The notes under the pieces: generated by a model
The model's input: only the letters and a program-made list of their open reading frames with translations
What the model was told of the DNA's origin: nothing
Database searches by the model: none
Assembly: GCA_016784025.1 (NCBI GenBank)
Contig: JADHVL010000004.1
Coordinates: forward strand, 62,001 to 126,000
Origin: Fidelibacterota bacterium
Lineage (GTDB): Bacteria > Fidelibacterota > UBA8477 > JABMPR01
Reading direction: 5' to 3'
Length of the DNA stretch: 64,000 bases
Shown here: piece after piece, positions 53,300 through 63,300 of the stretch
Numbering within the stretch: the first letter of the stretch is position 1
How the letters are laid out: each line of letters starts with the position of its first letter
Made by a program: the position numbers and the translations under genes

Positions 53300-54715
53300 T
53301 TATTTCTTTGGGGAGAATAGATCGGTAATGCTGCCAGCTACGATCTCAGCTGCATTCCCAACAGATTCTGATAGACTTGGGTGAGGATGGATGATAAGGG
53401 CGATATCTTCTGCATCAGCGCCCATCTCCATAGCCAGAACCGCTTCAGCGATGAGATCACCTGCATTGGTTCCCACAATACTCATTCCAATCAATTTGCC
53501 GCTGTCTTTGTCAAACAGAGCTTTGGAGAATCCTTCAGTACGACCTAGAGCTAAGGCACGACCACTGGCAGACCAGGGAAAAACTCCCTTGTCATAGTCT
53601 ATCCCCTGCTCTTTGGCCTGAGTCTCTGTCAAACCCGCCCAGGCAATCTCAGGATCCGTAAAAATAACAGCGGGGATAATGGAGACATCAAACGCGGCGG
53701 GCTGACCACAGATAACCTCAGCAGCCACCTTGCCTTCATGTGTTGCCTTGTGAGCTAACATAGGATCCCCAGTGATATCACCGATGGCATAGACATGAGG
53801 AATATTGGTCTGGCGCTTCTCATCGACTTTGATAAATCCACGCTCATCAATATCCAGACCGATGTTTTCGAAACCACTCCCAAAAGTATTGGGACGACGA
53901 CCGACTGACACCAGAACCTTATCAACCTGCATGGTCTCAGGACCTGATTTACCTTCAATATTAACTTCCAGATAATCTTTCTGAGGTTCAATCCCCAAAA
54001 CCTTGGTTCCAGTTTGGATTGAAGCAAAATCTTTCATCAATCGTTTTTGCAGAGGTTTAACTACATCAGGATCAGCACCAGGAAGCAGATTGGGCATAAA
54101 CTCAACCACGGTGACCCGGGATCCCAGGGCTGAATAGATGGTTCCCATTTCGAGACCGATATAACCACCACCAATAATCAGCAGGTTTTCAGGAATACCG
54201 TCAAGATCCAACGCTGAGGTAGAATCCATAATACGGGGGTCTTCAGGAAAACCGGGAATCTTTGTCGGATGGGAACCAACTGCAATGATGACATCTTCGA
54301 AAGTGACTTCAGCAATACCGTCAGTCTGAGTTACTTCAATGCTGGTGGGAGATGTGAAGACACCAGAGCCAGTTACAATCTGCACTTTACGCGCTTTCGC
54401 CAGGGCAGCTATGCCCTTGGTTAAACGACCGACAACTCGCTCATTTTTCCATTGTTTTACTGCTTCCAGATCCCATTCCGGTTCTGCGAAAGTGAGCCCA
54501 AAGCTTTTTACTTCTGCGCTCTCGGATTTCACACGGGCAAGATGGAGCAGAGCCTTGGAAGGGATACAGCCTCGATTTAAGCAGACACCCCCCAGGGTTT
54601 CATCTTTATCGATGAGGATGACTGACTTTCCCAGATCGGCTGCACGAAAAGCGGCAGCATAACCTCCGGGACCCGCGCCGAGGACAACAACATCAGCATG
54701 AAAGGAATTAGACAT
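53300..54715 (-). CDS. lpdA: Dihydrolipoyl dehydrogenase (E3)
   Basis: A 471-residue FAD flavoenzyme that reoxidises dihydrolipoamide in the pyruvate dehydrogenase complex. FAD motif VVLGAGPGGYAAAFRAADLG. The redox-active disulfide is Cys45 and Cys50 in GGVCLNRGCIPSKALLHLA. A GGGYIGLEMG NAD motif follows. The active-site base is in HPHPSLSESV (HxxxxE). It is the last gene of the aceE-aceF-lpd run, 14 bp after aceF. Confidence 0.97.
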   Translation of the reverse strand: MSNSFHADVVVLGAGPGGYAAAFRAADLGKSVILIDKDETLGGVCLNRGCIPSKALLHLARVKSESAEVKSFGLTFAEPEWDLEAVKQWKNERVVGRLTKGIAALAKARKVQIVTGSGVFTSPTSIEVTQTDGIAEVTFEDVIIAVGSHPTKIPGFPEDPRIMDSTSALDLDGIPENLLIIGGGYIGLEMGTIYSALGSRVTVVEFMPNLLPGADPDVVKPLQKRLMKDFASIQTGTKVLGIEPQKDYLEVNIEGKSGPETMQVDKVLVSVGRRPNTFGSGFENIGLDIDERGFIKVDEKRQTNIPHVYAIGDITGDPMLAHKATHEGKVAAEVICGQPAAFDVSIIPAVIFTDPEIAWAGLTETQAKEQGIDYDKGVFPWSASGRALALGRTEGFSKALFDKDSGKLIGMSIVGTNAGDLIAEAVLAMEMGADAEDIALIIHPHPSLSESVGNAAEIVAGSITDLFSPKK

Positions 54716-54729
54716 TTATACTCCTGAAA

Positions 54730-55989
54730 CTAAAATAAATTTTTGATTGCCTTCAATTCTTCAGCTATAAATTTAGTAAATCTGGCTGCTGAAGCTCCGT
54801 CGATTACCCTGTGATCATAGGATAGAGAGAAGGGCAGCATCAAACGTGGTTGGAATTCAGAGCCATCATACTCTGGTTTCATCTTGGATCGTGACACACC
54901 AAGAATGGCAACTTGTGGTGGATTTACAATAGGTGAAAATCCAGTTCCGCTAATCCCACCCAGACTTGAGATAGAAAAGGTAGCACCGACTAGCTCTGCA
55001 GGTTTGATTTTGCGATCGCGGGTTCGTGTACTTACATCCACCAATTCCACTGAGAGTTGACTCAAACTTTTCTGGTCAACATCACGAATAACTGGAACTA
55101 CCAGACCATTTGGGGTATCCACAGCAATCCCCAGATGAATGTATTTTTTATGGATCAAATTTTCGCCCTGGGCATCCAGTGAACTATTAAAGTCAGGAAA
55201 CTCCAAGAGGGCTTTGGCCACAGCCTTCATGATAAAGGGTAGAATGGAGAGCTTTCCACCATCTTTAGCAACAGCATGTTTGTATATCTGCCTGAAGGCT
55301 TCCAGGTCAGTAATATCTGTCTCATCATATTGGGTGACATGAGGAATGGTTTGCCAGGCACGCTGTAAGTTTACTGCAGTTACCTTGCGAATCTTGCTGA
55401 GATGAACTTTTTCTATCTCACCCCATTGGCTGAAATCAATCTCAGGTTGAGGTGGTCTGCTCATACCAACTGAAGGTGCATCGCTGAGACGACTCTTAAC
55501 AAAATTCTGGACATCAGCCTTGAGAACTCGACCTTTTGGACCCGTTCCACTGACCTGGCTAAGATCCGCACCCAATTCACGTGCAAACCTACGCACTGAT
55601 GGACTGGCAGGCACAACTCGACGCTTGGTAACGGGGACTTCAATGGGTGTTTTGGGCATTTCTTCTTCAACAGGAGGTTCAGGTTTTGACTTTTTAGCTG
55701 GTTTCTTCTCAACCTTGGCTTCTGGTTCAGGAGCCGCCTCTTCTTCAGCCTCATCTGCTTCTATAGTTGCCAGGATGGTATTGGTACTGACTTCAGAACC
55801 AGCGGTGATTCGAACGTCCTTAATGGTTCCGGCAATCTCGGCTTCAATCTCCATGGAAGCCTTATCACTCTCTAGAAGTACTAGAATATCACCTACATCT
55901 ACATGATCACCCGGTTTGACATTAATCTCGCCGACTTCAACACTATCAATGCCTTCCCCAAGATCCGGTATGATTATTTCTTTTAGCAT
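54730..55989 (-). CDS. aceF: Dihydrolipoamide acetyltransferase (E2) of pyruvate dehydrogenase
   Basis: A 419-residue E2. One N-terminal lipoyl domain carries the lipoyl Lys43 in ESDKASMEIEAE. An Ala/Pro/Glu/Lys-rich linker and a peripheral-subunit-binding domain (PASPSVRRFARELGADLSQV) follow. The catalytic acyltransferase domain ends with SLSYDHRVIDGASAARFTKF, with the His and Asp of the active site. It would transfer acetyl from E1-bound hydroxyethyl-TPP to CoA. It lies between aceE and lpd, separated from aceE by a palindromic repeat. Confidence 0.96.
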   Translation of the reverse strand: MLKEIIIPDLGEGIDSVEVGEINVKPGDHVDVGDILVLLESDKASMEIEAEIAGTIKDVRITAGSEVSTNTILATIEADEAEEEAAPEPEAKVEKKPAKKSKPEPPVEEEMPKTPIEVPVTKRRVVPASPSVRRFARELGADLSQVSGTGPKGRVLKADVQNFVKSRLSDAPSVGMSRPPQPEIDFSQWGEIEKVHLSKIRKVTAVNLQRAWQTIPHVTQYDETDITDLEAFRQIYKHAVAKDGGKLSILPFIMKAVAKALLEFPDFNSSLDAQGENLIHKKYIHLGIAVDTPNGLVVPVIRDVDQKSLSQLSVELVDVSTRTRDRKIKPAELVGATFSISSLGGISGTGFSPIVNPPQVAILGVSRSKMKPEYDGSEFQPRLMLPFSLSYDHRVIDGASAARFTKFIAEELKAIKNLF

Positions 55990-56050
55990 ATTACAAATTT
56001 CCTAAAATTTAAAAATCAATTTAACTAATTCTTAAACAAGTTACATGACC

Positions 56051-56109
56051 CTTCGACAGGTTCAGGGAGACATGCTCGACTTACGTGCGTCATGCTGAGC
56101 TCGTCGAAG
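56051..56109. repeat. REP-like palindromic element between aceE and aceF
   Basis: CTTCGACAGGTTCAGGGAGA on the left faces CATGCTGAGCTCGTCGAAG on the right; the second is close to the reverse complement of the first, so the whole folds as an imperfect hairpin. Similar CTTCGACAGG...CAGCATGAC units are common dispersed palindromes in bacteria. It may cap the aceE mRNA or mark its 3' end. Confidence 0.65.
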
Positions 56110-56144
56110 TATTACGCACGTTTGATCTCTGTCCGTCCAAAATC

Positions 56145-58817
56145 TTAACGCTTGACCGGATTATCTGATTCAGTTTCAATTTTATATTTTTTGATAGCCT
56201 TGGCTACGACTTCACCTTTGATCACATCCATTTTTTGCAATTGAAAAAGGGCTGCAGCCACTATTGAATATCTATCAACCTCAAAAAACTTCCTGAGTTC
56301 TTCTCTGGATTCACTTCTACCAAATCCATCTGTTCCCAGAGCAATAAATGGTTTATCGATAAAAATAGATATCTGTTCAGCTACCAGCTTGATGTAATCT
56401 GAAGCTGCAATCACCGGACCCACCTTATCGTGCATGAGTTCGCAAGCATATGCTTTGCGTCTCTCTTTTGTGGGATGGAGACGATTCCAGCGTTGGGCAT
56501 CCTGGGCATCCAATCTCAATTCTGAATAACTCGTAACACTCCAGATATCGGAAGTCACTTTCCAATCCTTCTTGAGAATGTCTGCAGCAGCCAGCACTTC
56601 ACCCAGGATCGCACCTGAGCCCAGCAATTGAACATGCATATCGGCTTTGGCCTTGCCTGTGCTTGAGAGCTGATACATTCCCTTAATAATACCTTCCTCG
56701 GCATTTTTGGGCATGGCTGGATGAATATAAGGTTCATTCTCCAGAGTGAGATAGTAGAACTCATCAATCTGTTCCTGCAGCATCCTTTTCATTCCACGCT
56801 GAATAATAACAGCAATCTCATACGAATAGGCAGGATCATATGCCCGACAATTGGGTATGGTGGCAGCAGCCAGTAGACTGTGACCATCCTGATGTTGGAG
56901 CCCTTCACCATTCAATGTGGTTCGTCCAGCTGTAGCTCCCAGAAGGAAACCTCTGGCGCGAATATCACCAGCCAACCAGAACATGTCCCCCACTCTCTGA
57001 AATCCAAACATGGAGTAGTAAATGTAGAATGGCATCATGTTGACACCGTGGGTACTGTAGGAAGTTGCAGCTGAAACCCATGAGGCCGAAGAGCCTGCTT
57101 CAGTGATGCCCTCTTCTAAAATTTGACCCTTGATATCTTCACGATAATAGAGGTATTGATCGGAATCCACAGGATCGTAGAGCTGTCCAACACTGGAGTA
57201 GATACCCAAACTTCTAAATAGAGCTTCCATTCCAAAGGTGCGGGCTTCATCTGGTACGATAGGTACAACACGTTTACCCATGGTTTTGTCCTTGGTCAAC
57301 ATAGATAATATGCGCACGAAAGCCATGGTTGTGGATTGAGCCCGATCTCCGGTTCCCTCGAGGGCAGCTTTAAAGGCTGACAATTCGGGGGTCTTGGTAG
57401 GCTCTGCTGAGCTGCGACGGGCGGGAAAATGTCCACCCAGTTTTTCACGACGGGCTTTTAAATATTTTACTTCCTCTGAATTTTCATCGGGACGATAAAA
57501 GGGAGCCTTGGTGACCTCATCATCAGAAATGGGGATACCAAAGCGGCTACGGAAAGCTTTTAACTCATTTTCATTTAGTTTTTTCTGGCCGTGGGTAATG
57601 TTTTTACCTTCACCGGCCTCACCCATTCCATAACCTTTAACGGTACTGGTAAGGATCACTGTAGGTTGGTCCACATGAGCCAATGCTTCAGTATAAGCTG
57701 CATAGACCTTGGCAGGATCATGACCACCCCGCTTTAATTTTTCCAGATCTTCATCACTGAGGTGATTTACCATATCCAATAGTTCTGGATAGGCTCCGAA
57801 GAAATGCTCGCGGATATAGGCACCACCTTCAACGATGTATTTTAGGATATCCCCATCCACGACTTCTTCCATGCGTTTGGCCAGAATTCCGTCTTTGTCT
57901 TTTGCCAGTAGCTCATCCCATTCAGAACCCCAGATGACTTTGATAACGTTCCAGCCAGCACCTCTGAAGGCACCTTCCAGTTCCTGAACAACTTTTCCAT
58001 TACCACGGACAGGACCATCCAAACGTTGCATATTACAATTGACTACAAAAATGAGGTTGTCCAGTTTTTCGCGGGAGGCCAGTGTAATAGCTCCCAGAGA
58101 CTCCGGCTCATCCATCTCACCATCACCCAGGAAGGCCCAGACTTTGCGATCACTCCTTGGAATCAGTTCACGATTTTCCATATAACGCATGAATCGGGCT
58201 TGATAAATAGCCTGGAGTGGTCCTAGCCCCATTGAGACCGTTGGAAACTGCCAGAAATTGGGCATTAACCAGGGGTGTGGATATGATGACAGACCGCCCC
58301 CATCGGCTAATTCACGACGAAAGTTTACCAGATCCTGTTCACTCAATCGACCTTCTAAAAAGGCGCGGGCATAAATTCCTGGTGAACCATGACCTTGAAA
58401 ATAAACGAGATCTCCACCAAACTCATCAGTGGCTGATCGAAAAAAATGATTAAAACCTATCTCAAGCAGAGTTGCCGACGATGCATAGGTAGAAATGTGA
58501 CCACCAATCCCATCACTGGCTTTATTGGCGCGAACCACCATGGCCATTGCATTCCAGCGTACGATAGATTTAATCCGACGTTCAATATCTCTATCGCCTG
58601 GGAATTGGGGCTGTTGGGAAACGGGAATGGTATTTAGATACGATGTGTTGGCACTATAAGGGAGTCGCACACCATGCCGACTTGCATAATCGATAAGTTC
58701 ATTTACCAGGAAATGGGCTCGATTAACACCCTCTTCTTCAAAGACAGCAGCAAGAGAATCCAACCACTCGCTGGTTTCCTGGGGATCAGTATCTTTATGA
58801 ATATTTACACTAGCCAC
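56145..58817 (-). CDS. aceE: Pyruvate dehydrogenase E1, homodimeric (AceE type)
   Basis: About 890 residues, the full length of single-chain, TPP-dependent AceE (not the split alpha/beta type). TPP/Mg motif GDGEMDEPESLGAITLASRE and VNCNMQRLDGPVRGNGKVVQ are present. Later segments include GITEAGSSASWVSAATSYST, FWLAGDIRARGFLLGATAGR and TLNGEGLQHQDGHSLLAA. GFGRSESREELRKFFEVDRY lies near the end. It decarboxylates pyruvate and acetylates the E2 lipoyl group. The start is GTG 58817, with GAGG 6 nt upstream; a frame four codons longer opens at TTG. First gene of the aceE-aceF-lpd run. Confidence 0.96.
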   Translation of the reverse strand: MASVNIHKDTDPQETSEWLDSLAAVFEEEGVNRAHFLVNELIDYASRHGVRLPYSANTSYLNTIPVSQQPQFPGDRDIERRIKSIVRWNAMAMVVRANKASDGIGGHISTYASSATLLEIGFNHFFRSATDEFGGDLVYFQGHGSPGIYARAFLEGRLSEQDLVNFRRELADGGGLSSYPHPWLMPNFWQFPTVSMGLGPLQAIYQARFMRYMENRELIPRSDRKVWAFLGDGEMDEPESLGAITLASREKLDNLIFVVNCNMQRLDGPVRGNGKVVQELEGAFRGAGWNVIKVIWGSEWDELLAKDKDGILAKRMEEVVDGDILKYIVEGGAYIREHFFGAYPELLDMVNHLSDEDLEKLKRGGHDPAKVYAAYTEALAHVDQPTVILTSTVKGYGMGEAGEGKNITHGQKKLNENELKAFRSRFGIPISDDEVTKAPFYRPDENSEEVKYLKARREKLGGHFPARRSSAEPTKTPELSAFKAALEGTGDRAQSTTMAFVRILSMLTKDKTMGKRVVPIVPDEARTFGMEALFRSLGIYSSVGQLYDPVDSDQYLYYREDIKGQILEEGITEAGSSASWVSAATSYSTHGVNMMPFYIYYSMFGFQRVGDMFWLAGDIRARGFLLGATAGRTTLNGEGLQHQDGHSLLAAATIPNCRAYDPAYSYEIAVIIQRGMKRMLQEQIDEFYYLTLENEPYIHPAMPKNAEEGIIKGMYQLSSTGKAKADMHVQLLGSGAILGEVLAAADILKKDWKVTSDIWSVTSYSELRLDAQDAQRWNRLHPTKERRKAYACELMHDKVGPVIAASDYIKLVAEQISIFIDKPFIALGTDGFGRSESREELRKFFEVDRYSIVAAALFQLQKMDVIKGEVVAKAIKKYKIETESDNPVKR

Positions 58818-58892
58818 GGCATACCTCAATCAATATTTGTAATGTTTTGTAATGGAATTTGGGAGGATAATTTGGAGTAACTCATACTAACG

Positions 58893-58907
58893 TGACTATA
58901 ATAGTCA
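58893..58907 (-). promoter_or_regulatory. Perfect palindrome upstream of aceE, candidate operator
   Basis: TGACTATAATAGTCA is a perfect 15-bp palindrome (7-bp arms around A). It lies 76 bp upstream of the aceE start, a plausible place for a repressor or activator dimer. No matching known operator is recalled. It is the only clear symmetric site in this region. Confidence 0.45.
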
Positions 58908-59094
58908 TAAAACGTCGTGCTGCAATAGCAATCGCAGGCTCCGCACCGATTTATCTCTATTTTTTGTCTAATAACTGTTATCCCCACGATCACTTCCAGG
59001 CTTTTTCTAACAACTGACAATCTAACCTGAAATCAACAATCTCCGCTTTAAACTATTTTTTTGGGATATTTGATAAGCCCTTCCCTTTACCCTG

Positions 59095-59184
59095 TCTTCG
59101 CGAGTCCGAATGGACGCGGCGATCTCGATCCATCCGCTACCCAGGAATTCCGAGATTGCTTCGCTTCGCTCGCAATGACAGATG
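59095..59184. repeat. REP-like palindromic remnant in the 370-bp gap upstream of aceE
   Basis: The gap 58818-59187 holds the aceE leader and, at its left end, a GC-richer stretch with GCGATCTCG (59119-59127) opposite CGAGATTGC (59151-59159), then TTCGCTTCGCTCGCAATGACA. The second part matches a common dispersed repeat type in bacterial genomes. No gene was seen in the rest of the gap. Confidence 0.55.
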
Positions 59185-59187
59185 GGG

Positions 59188-60225
59188 CTATTTCTTAGAT
59201 TTACGTAACCGGCGAATACTAAAGTATTTCAATGGATTCAAGCCAATAGCGATACTTCGTTTAACCGAACGGGTCTCTTCATCATCAGGTTGCGATCTGA
59301 ATTTATCCAGTGCTTTTTCAATGACTGTTCTGGTTGGATTGATGGCATATCTGGAGAAGTCGATGGCTTTTTGTTTGGCGATGTCATTGAGCTGTTTCTT
59401 GATATGTCGAATGGGTTCTTCAACAATGGCTTTGGTGGAATCAAGAATTTGCATGGGATCCGGGGAGAGGTCTTTAGTGGATTCTATATATGTCATCCTG
59501 CAATAGTTCTCTGTGATGAGCGAAATGCGTGATAACAAGACCGCATTGGTAAAACCGCTGGCAAGGGATACCATAACCTTGTCAAAAAAGGGAATACTTT
59601 TCAGGGTGTCTGTTCCCATCTTTGAGATGAGTTCTTCCACAGCAAACTCAACACCTTCTGATCCTCCAATTGCAACCGAATAATAGATCTGTTTCATGAT
59701 CTGCCAAAGATCTCGCCCAGTTGCACGTCCGGTATAGAGGGTGAAAATCTCCTTTACCAGATTCACATTTGCTGAAAAAATGAGAATGGCATCGATAAAA
59801 CCATATTGTGAAACGGCACTGCTGTAAAAAAGATGAACCACATATTTTCGCCTGATTTCATCACAACGCTGCGAGAGCTCAATGCCTGATGAATCATAGC
59901 GCTCCTGAACTGTGCCCGTTTGAGGAAGGATGTATCCAGTTTCTGATAGAAGCTTATTCCCCATTCTGCGTTGAATGCGCATTTCCATGAGTTCTGCTTC
60001 TTTCCGTTTTTTTCGCACTGGTCCAGGGTCACCACTGAGTCTGCTAATTCTATACAGCGGGATAACCACAAAATAGATCAATACAGAAATAAGAATTGCC
60101 AGGACGAGATATCCCAGATAGGGGTTCGCCGTGTAGGCCAGAACATAAAAGTTTAGCATCTCCCGCAAAATGAGATATGCGAAAAGGGCAATAACAAATA
60201 GGATGAGTCGTTTTAACATTTTCAT
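59188..60225 (-). CDS. DUF697-like membrane protein (YcjF type)
   Basis: A 345-residue protein. Two N-terminal TM helices (LILFVIALFAYLILREM, YLGYLVLAILISVLIYFVVI) precede a helical DUF697-like core: FYSSAVSQYGFIDAILIFSA, then NLVKEIFTLYTGRATGRDLW. The tail is basic (RRLRKSKK). YcjF-type proteins are usually next to Era-like GTPases, but none is seen here. It is separated from aceE by 370 bp and reads away from the surface protein at 60346, with a terminator between them. Confidence 0.75.
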   Translation of the reverse strand: MKMLKRLILFVIALFAYLILREMLNFYVLAYTANPYLGYLVLAILISVLIYFVVIPLYRISRLSGDPGPVRKKRKEAELMEMRIQRRMGNKLLSETGYILPQTGTVQERYDSSGIELSQRCDEIRRKYVVHLFYSSAVSQYGFIDAILIFSANVNLVKEIFTLYTGRATGRDLWQIMKQIYYSVAIGGSEGVEFAVEELISKMGTDTLKSIPFFDKVMVSLASGFTNAVLLSRISLITENYCRMTYIESTKDLSPDPMQILDSTKAIVEEPIRHIKKQLNDIAKQKAIDFSRYAINPTRTVIEKALDKFRSQPDDEETRSVKRSIAIGLNPLKYFSIRRLRKSKK

Positions 60226-60265
60226 ATTCTAAAACTAACTCTGATATGGCAAAAATGGTACCTCA

Positions 60266-60299
60266 TAAAATAAAAGAAGCCCACTCAAAAGTGGGCTTC
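60266..60299 (-). terminator. Rho-independent terminator of the surface-protein gene
   Basis: Read on the minus strand, GAAGCCCACT (60299-60290) pairs with AGTGGGCTTC (60285-60276) around TTTG and is followed by TTTTATTTTA. It lies about 46 bp past the stop codon of the large surface-protein gene. Confidence 0.92.
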
Positions 60300-60345
60300 T
60301 TTGTTTAACGGAGGAGTGCGTTTAAAAAACGCCTTATAACTTGCT

Positions 60346-63300
60346 TTACTTCAGATACATCATCTTCTGAGTAGCCTGGAAAGATCCGGCTTCCATCCGG
60401 TAGAAATAAACTCCAGAAGCCTGGTTTTCTGCATTCCAGAGAATACTGTATCTCCCAGCATCCATTGATCCATTTACCAATGTCTGTACCAGACTTCCTC
60501 TCAGATCAAAGATATTGATCTTCACATTCTGAGTTTCAGGAAGCTCAAAGGAAATTGTAGTTGATGGGTTAAAGGGGTTCGGATAGTTGCCCTTCAATGC
60601 ATATTCATCTGGAATCAACAAATCATCAACAGCAACTGGTGTGAGTAAAGTATCTGCATTTGATGGAATGCTTTCCACATCTGGAGTATACAGGGCCGTG
60701 AGATGATAGATATAGGTCTGATCATCACCCAGCTCATCAACCTCTGTATAGGCACGGGCATTGGGATCATCGATTGTGGCGACCATAACCTCATCGCGGT
60801 ATACATTGAAGCCCATAAGAGATGTCTCTCGAGTTTCACGTATCCCTGTGTCACCTGCTACTGCCAAAGTATTGGTTGTGGGCTCAAAGATATGACCACT
60901 TGATGTGTTGCTGAGGCTGAGCAATGTGGATCCACCCAGGTTATCACTCACAACACCCTGAACCATGACATTTCTGTTAATTCCGAATCCAGCTAAAGAT
61001 TGCCACGTTGCACCATCATCAGTAGACACGAGATCACCATAGCCAACTACAGCTGGACCTTCATCCATTCCTATGCAGTACTCACCATCAAGTGTGCCCA
61101 CAGCTTCGAACCCAATCCAGAACCAATCTGAAGAGCTAATTTCAACTGGTACCGTAAGCTCTACCTCGTTCCAGCCATAGGCCAGGGGATTTGAAACGGT
61201 CTGTTCGTGGACCAGGGTTTCTGCGAGTTCACCTGTCCAGACCTTGACATTTACATCAGCACCGTCATTCAGATAGAATCGAATCATTTCAAGCATATCG
61301 CCATCTGCGTCAACCAGGTTTTCAGGTGAGAATCTGGCTGCGCCAATGATGTTCCCACCACCAATGACACCAACAGCATCTTCATAAACGCCGTTATCCC
61401 AGTACAGGTTGTACTCGTCTGTGTCCATGGACCAGCTCAATTGAACTGACCGAGCTTCATCAATTTCTGCCTGGAACGCAGTGGGTGGATAGTAGGGATT
61501 CTGAAGATATATGTTAACTGGATCTGTTGTTGCAGATTCTTCGAGCGTGTAAACTGCAGAAACAGCATAACTATGTTCTCCGAATTCAACACCTGCATCC
61601 AGATAAGCAGTCGTACTAGAATCTTCTGTGGTAAAAATGGTTTCACCATCACGATAGACGCTATAGGCTTCCAAAACTGGAGGCACTGGTGTGGCATCAA
61701 AACTAGCATGAACATTCACATTGCCAGTTACACCAAAGCCAGAGCTCAGGTCATACCACCATCCACCTGTACGTACCATATCTGAGTAGCCAGGACGAAC
61801 TGCACTGGCACCGTCATGAGTGAAGGCGTAGCCACCAAAGATCTCAACACTATAACCGATATAGAGAATAGATGAATCGCTTACAACATATGGTGTTTCC
61901 AGAAGAATCTCATTCCACACATCAAGATCGAAGGTCGCTACAGATTGTGAGTATATTTCATTTACTGCATCTTCTCCCGTCCACATCTTCAGTGTGTAAG
62001 TTCCCAGCTCATTGGCGGGTATAAAACCGATGCTCAGTAACTCTGTACCTACCATCTCGGTCAGGTCAGCCGCATCATATTTGATGGCAACATCATATGT
62101 GCCACCACTCCATGCTTCATAGGCGCCTGCGTAGACACCTGAATCGTATCCAAGCTGTCCCATTATTGTGGGAAATGTTGGTGCGACCCAGGACAGGCTG
62201 ACTTCATTAATGTCAGTTTGTATAACCATGAGACTATCAGGGGTTGGGTACGGACTCACCAATTCAATTGAGGCTATTGGAGAAGGTTGGGACATTTCAG
62301 TCTCACCATACAGGGCGATCATAGAGTAGTTGTGAACACCATAATCCAAACCTGAATCCAGATATTCCATGGCAGCGGTTGTGTCAAATTCAGCTAGCTC
62401 AGTATCTTCACGAAACAATTTATAACTCGTGACAACTGGATTGATCACTTCACGCTCGATTTTGATGCTCATATTGATGTTCGCATCGATCCAAAAGGCA
62501 TCCATCAATGACGTCCACGATCCATTCATTCCAACCATACCACCTACACCATTGGGTGCTGCGGGACCTCCATCATAGGTGCAATAAATCCCACCCCAGG
62601 CATCAATTTCATATCCGAAATAGTGGGTTACAGATGCATCTATGATATAATCTGTTGTAGGTGCAAAATCGTTCCATTCACCATAAGTGATACTAGTCAG
62701 AACTTCTGAATAAACCTCTGTTTCACCATTATCGCCAGTGTAGACCTTTAATGTATAGGAGTTGGCACCAGAGTTTGATGGGATAAATCCGATACTGGAT
62801 AAGGGTAAGCCATCAAATTCAGCCAACTCCTCAGGTGAATAAACAATAACAAAACTATTGATACCACCGCTCCAACTTTCATAATAGTTAGCGTTCGTAC
62901 CGGAATCGTGACGTAGTTCAGCATTTGCAGGTGGAAAACTGGGTGTATCCCATGTCACGAGTACGTCATGAACGTCGGTTTGAGTGGCCATTACTGCAGA
63001 TGGGGGGAAATAGGGATCTTTCAAATCAACAGCCGCAATATTTGAAGGTAGTGACTCACCTTCGTCAGAGACTGCAGTCACCCCGTAATGATAGAGACCA
63101 AACTCCAGGGCTTCATCAGTATAGCTTCGGTCTTCTAAAGATTCTGAAGAACCAATGACAACGCCATCACGATAAACATTGTAGCCCGTGAGTTCGCGAG
63201 TCATGTGCGTATTAAGACGCATGCGAGCATCTCTCTGAGCAACGGTTTCAACTAACCCCTTCATATTCAGGTTGGCATCCACAAAAAAGGCGTCGTTCAT

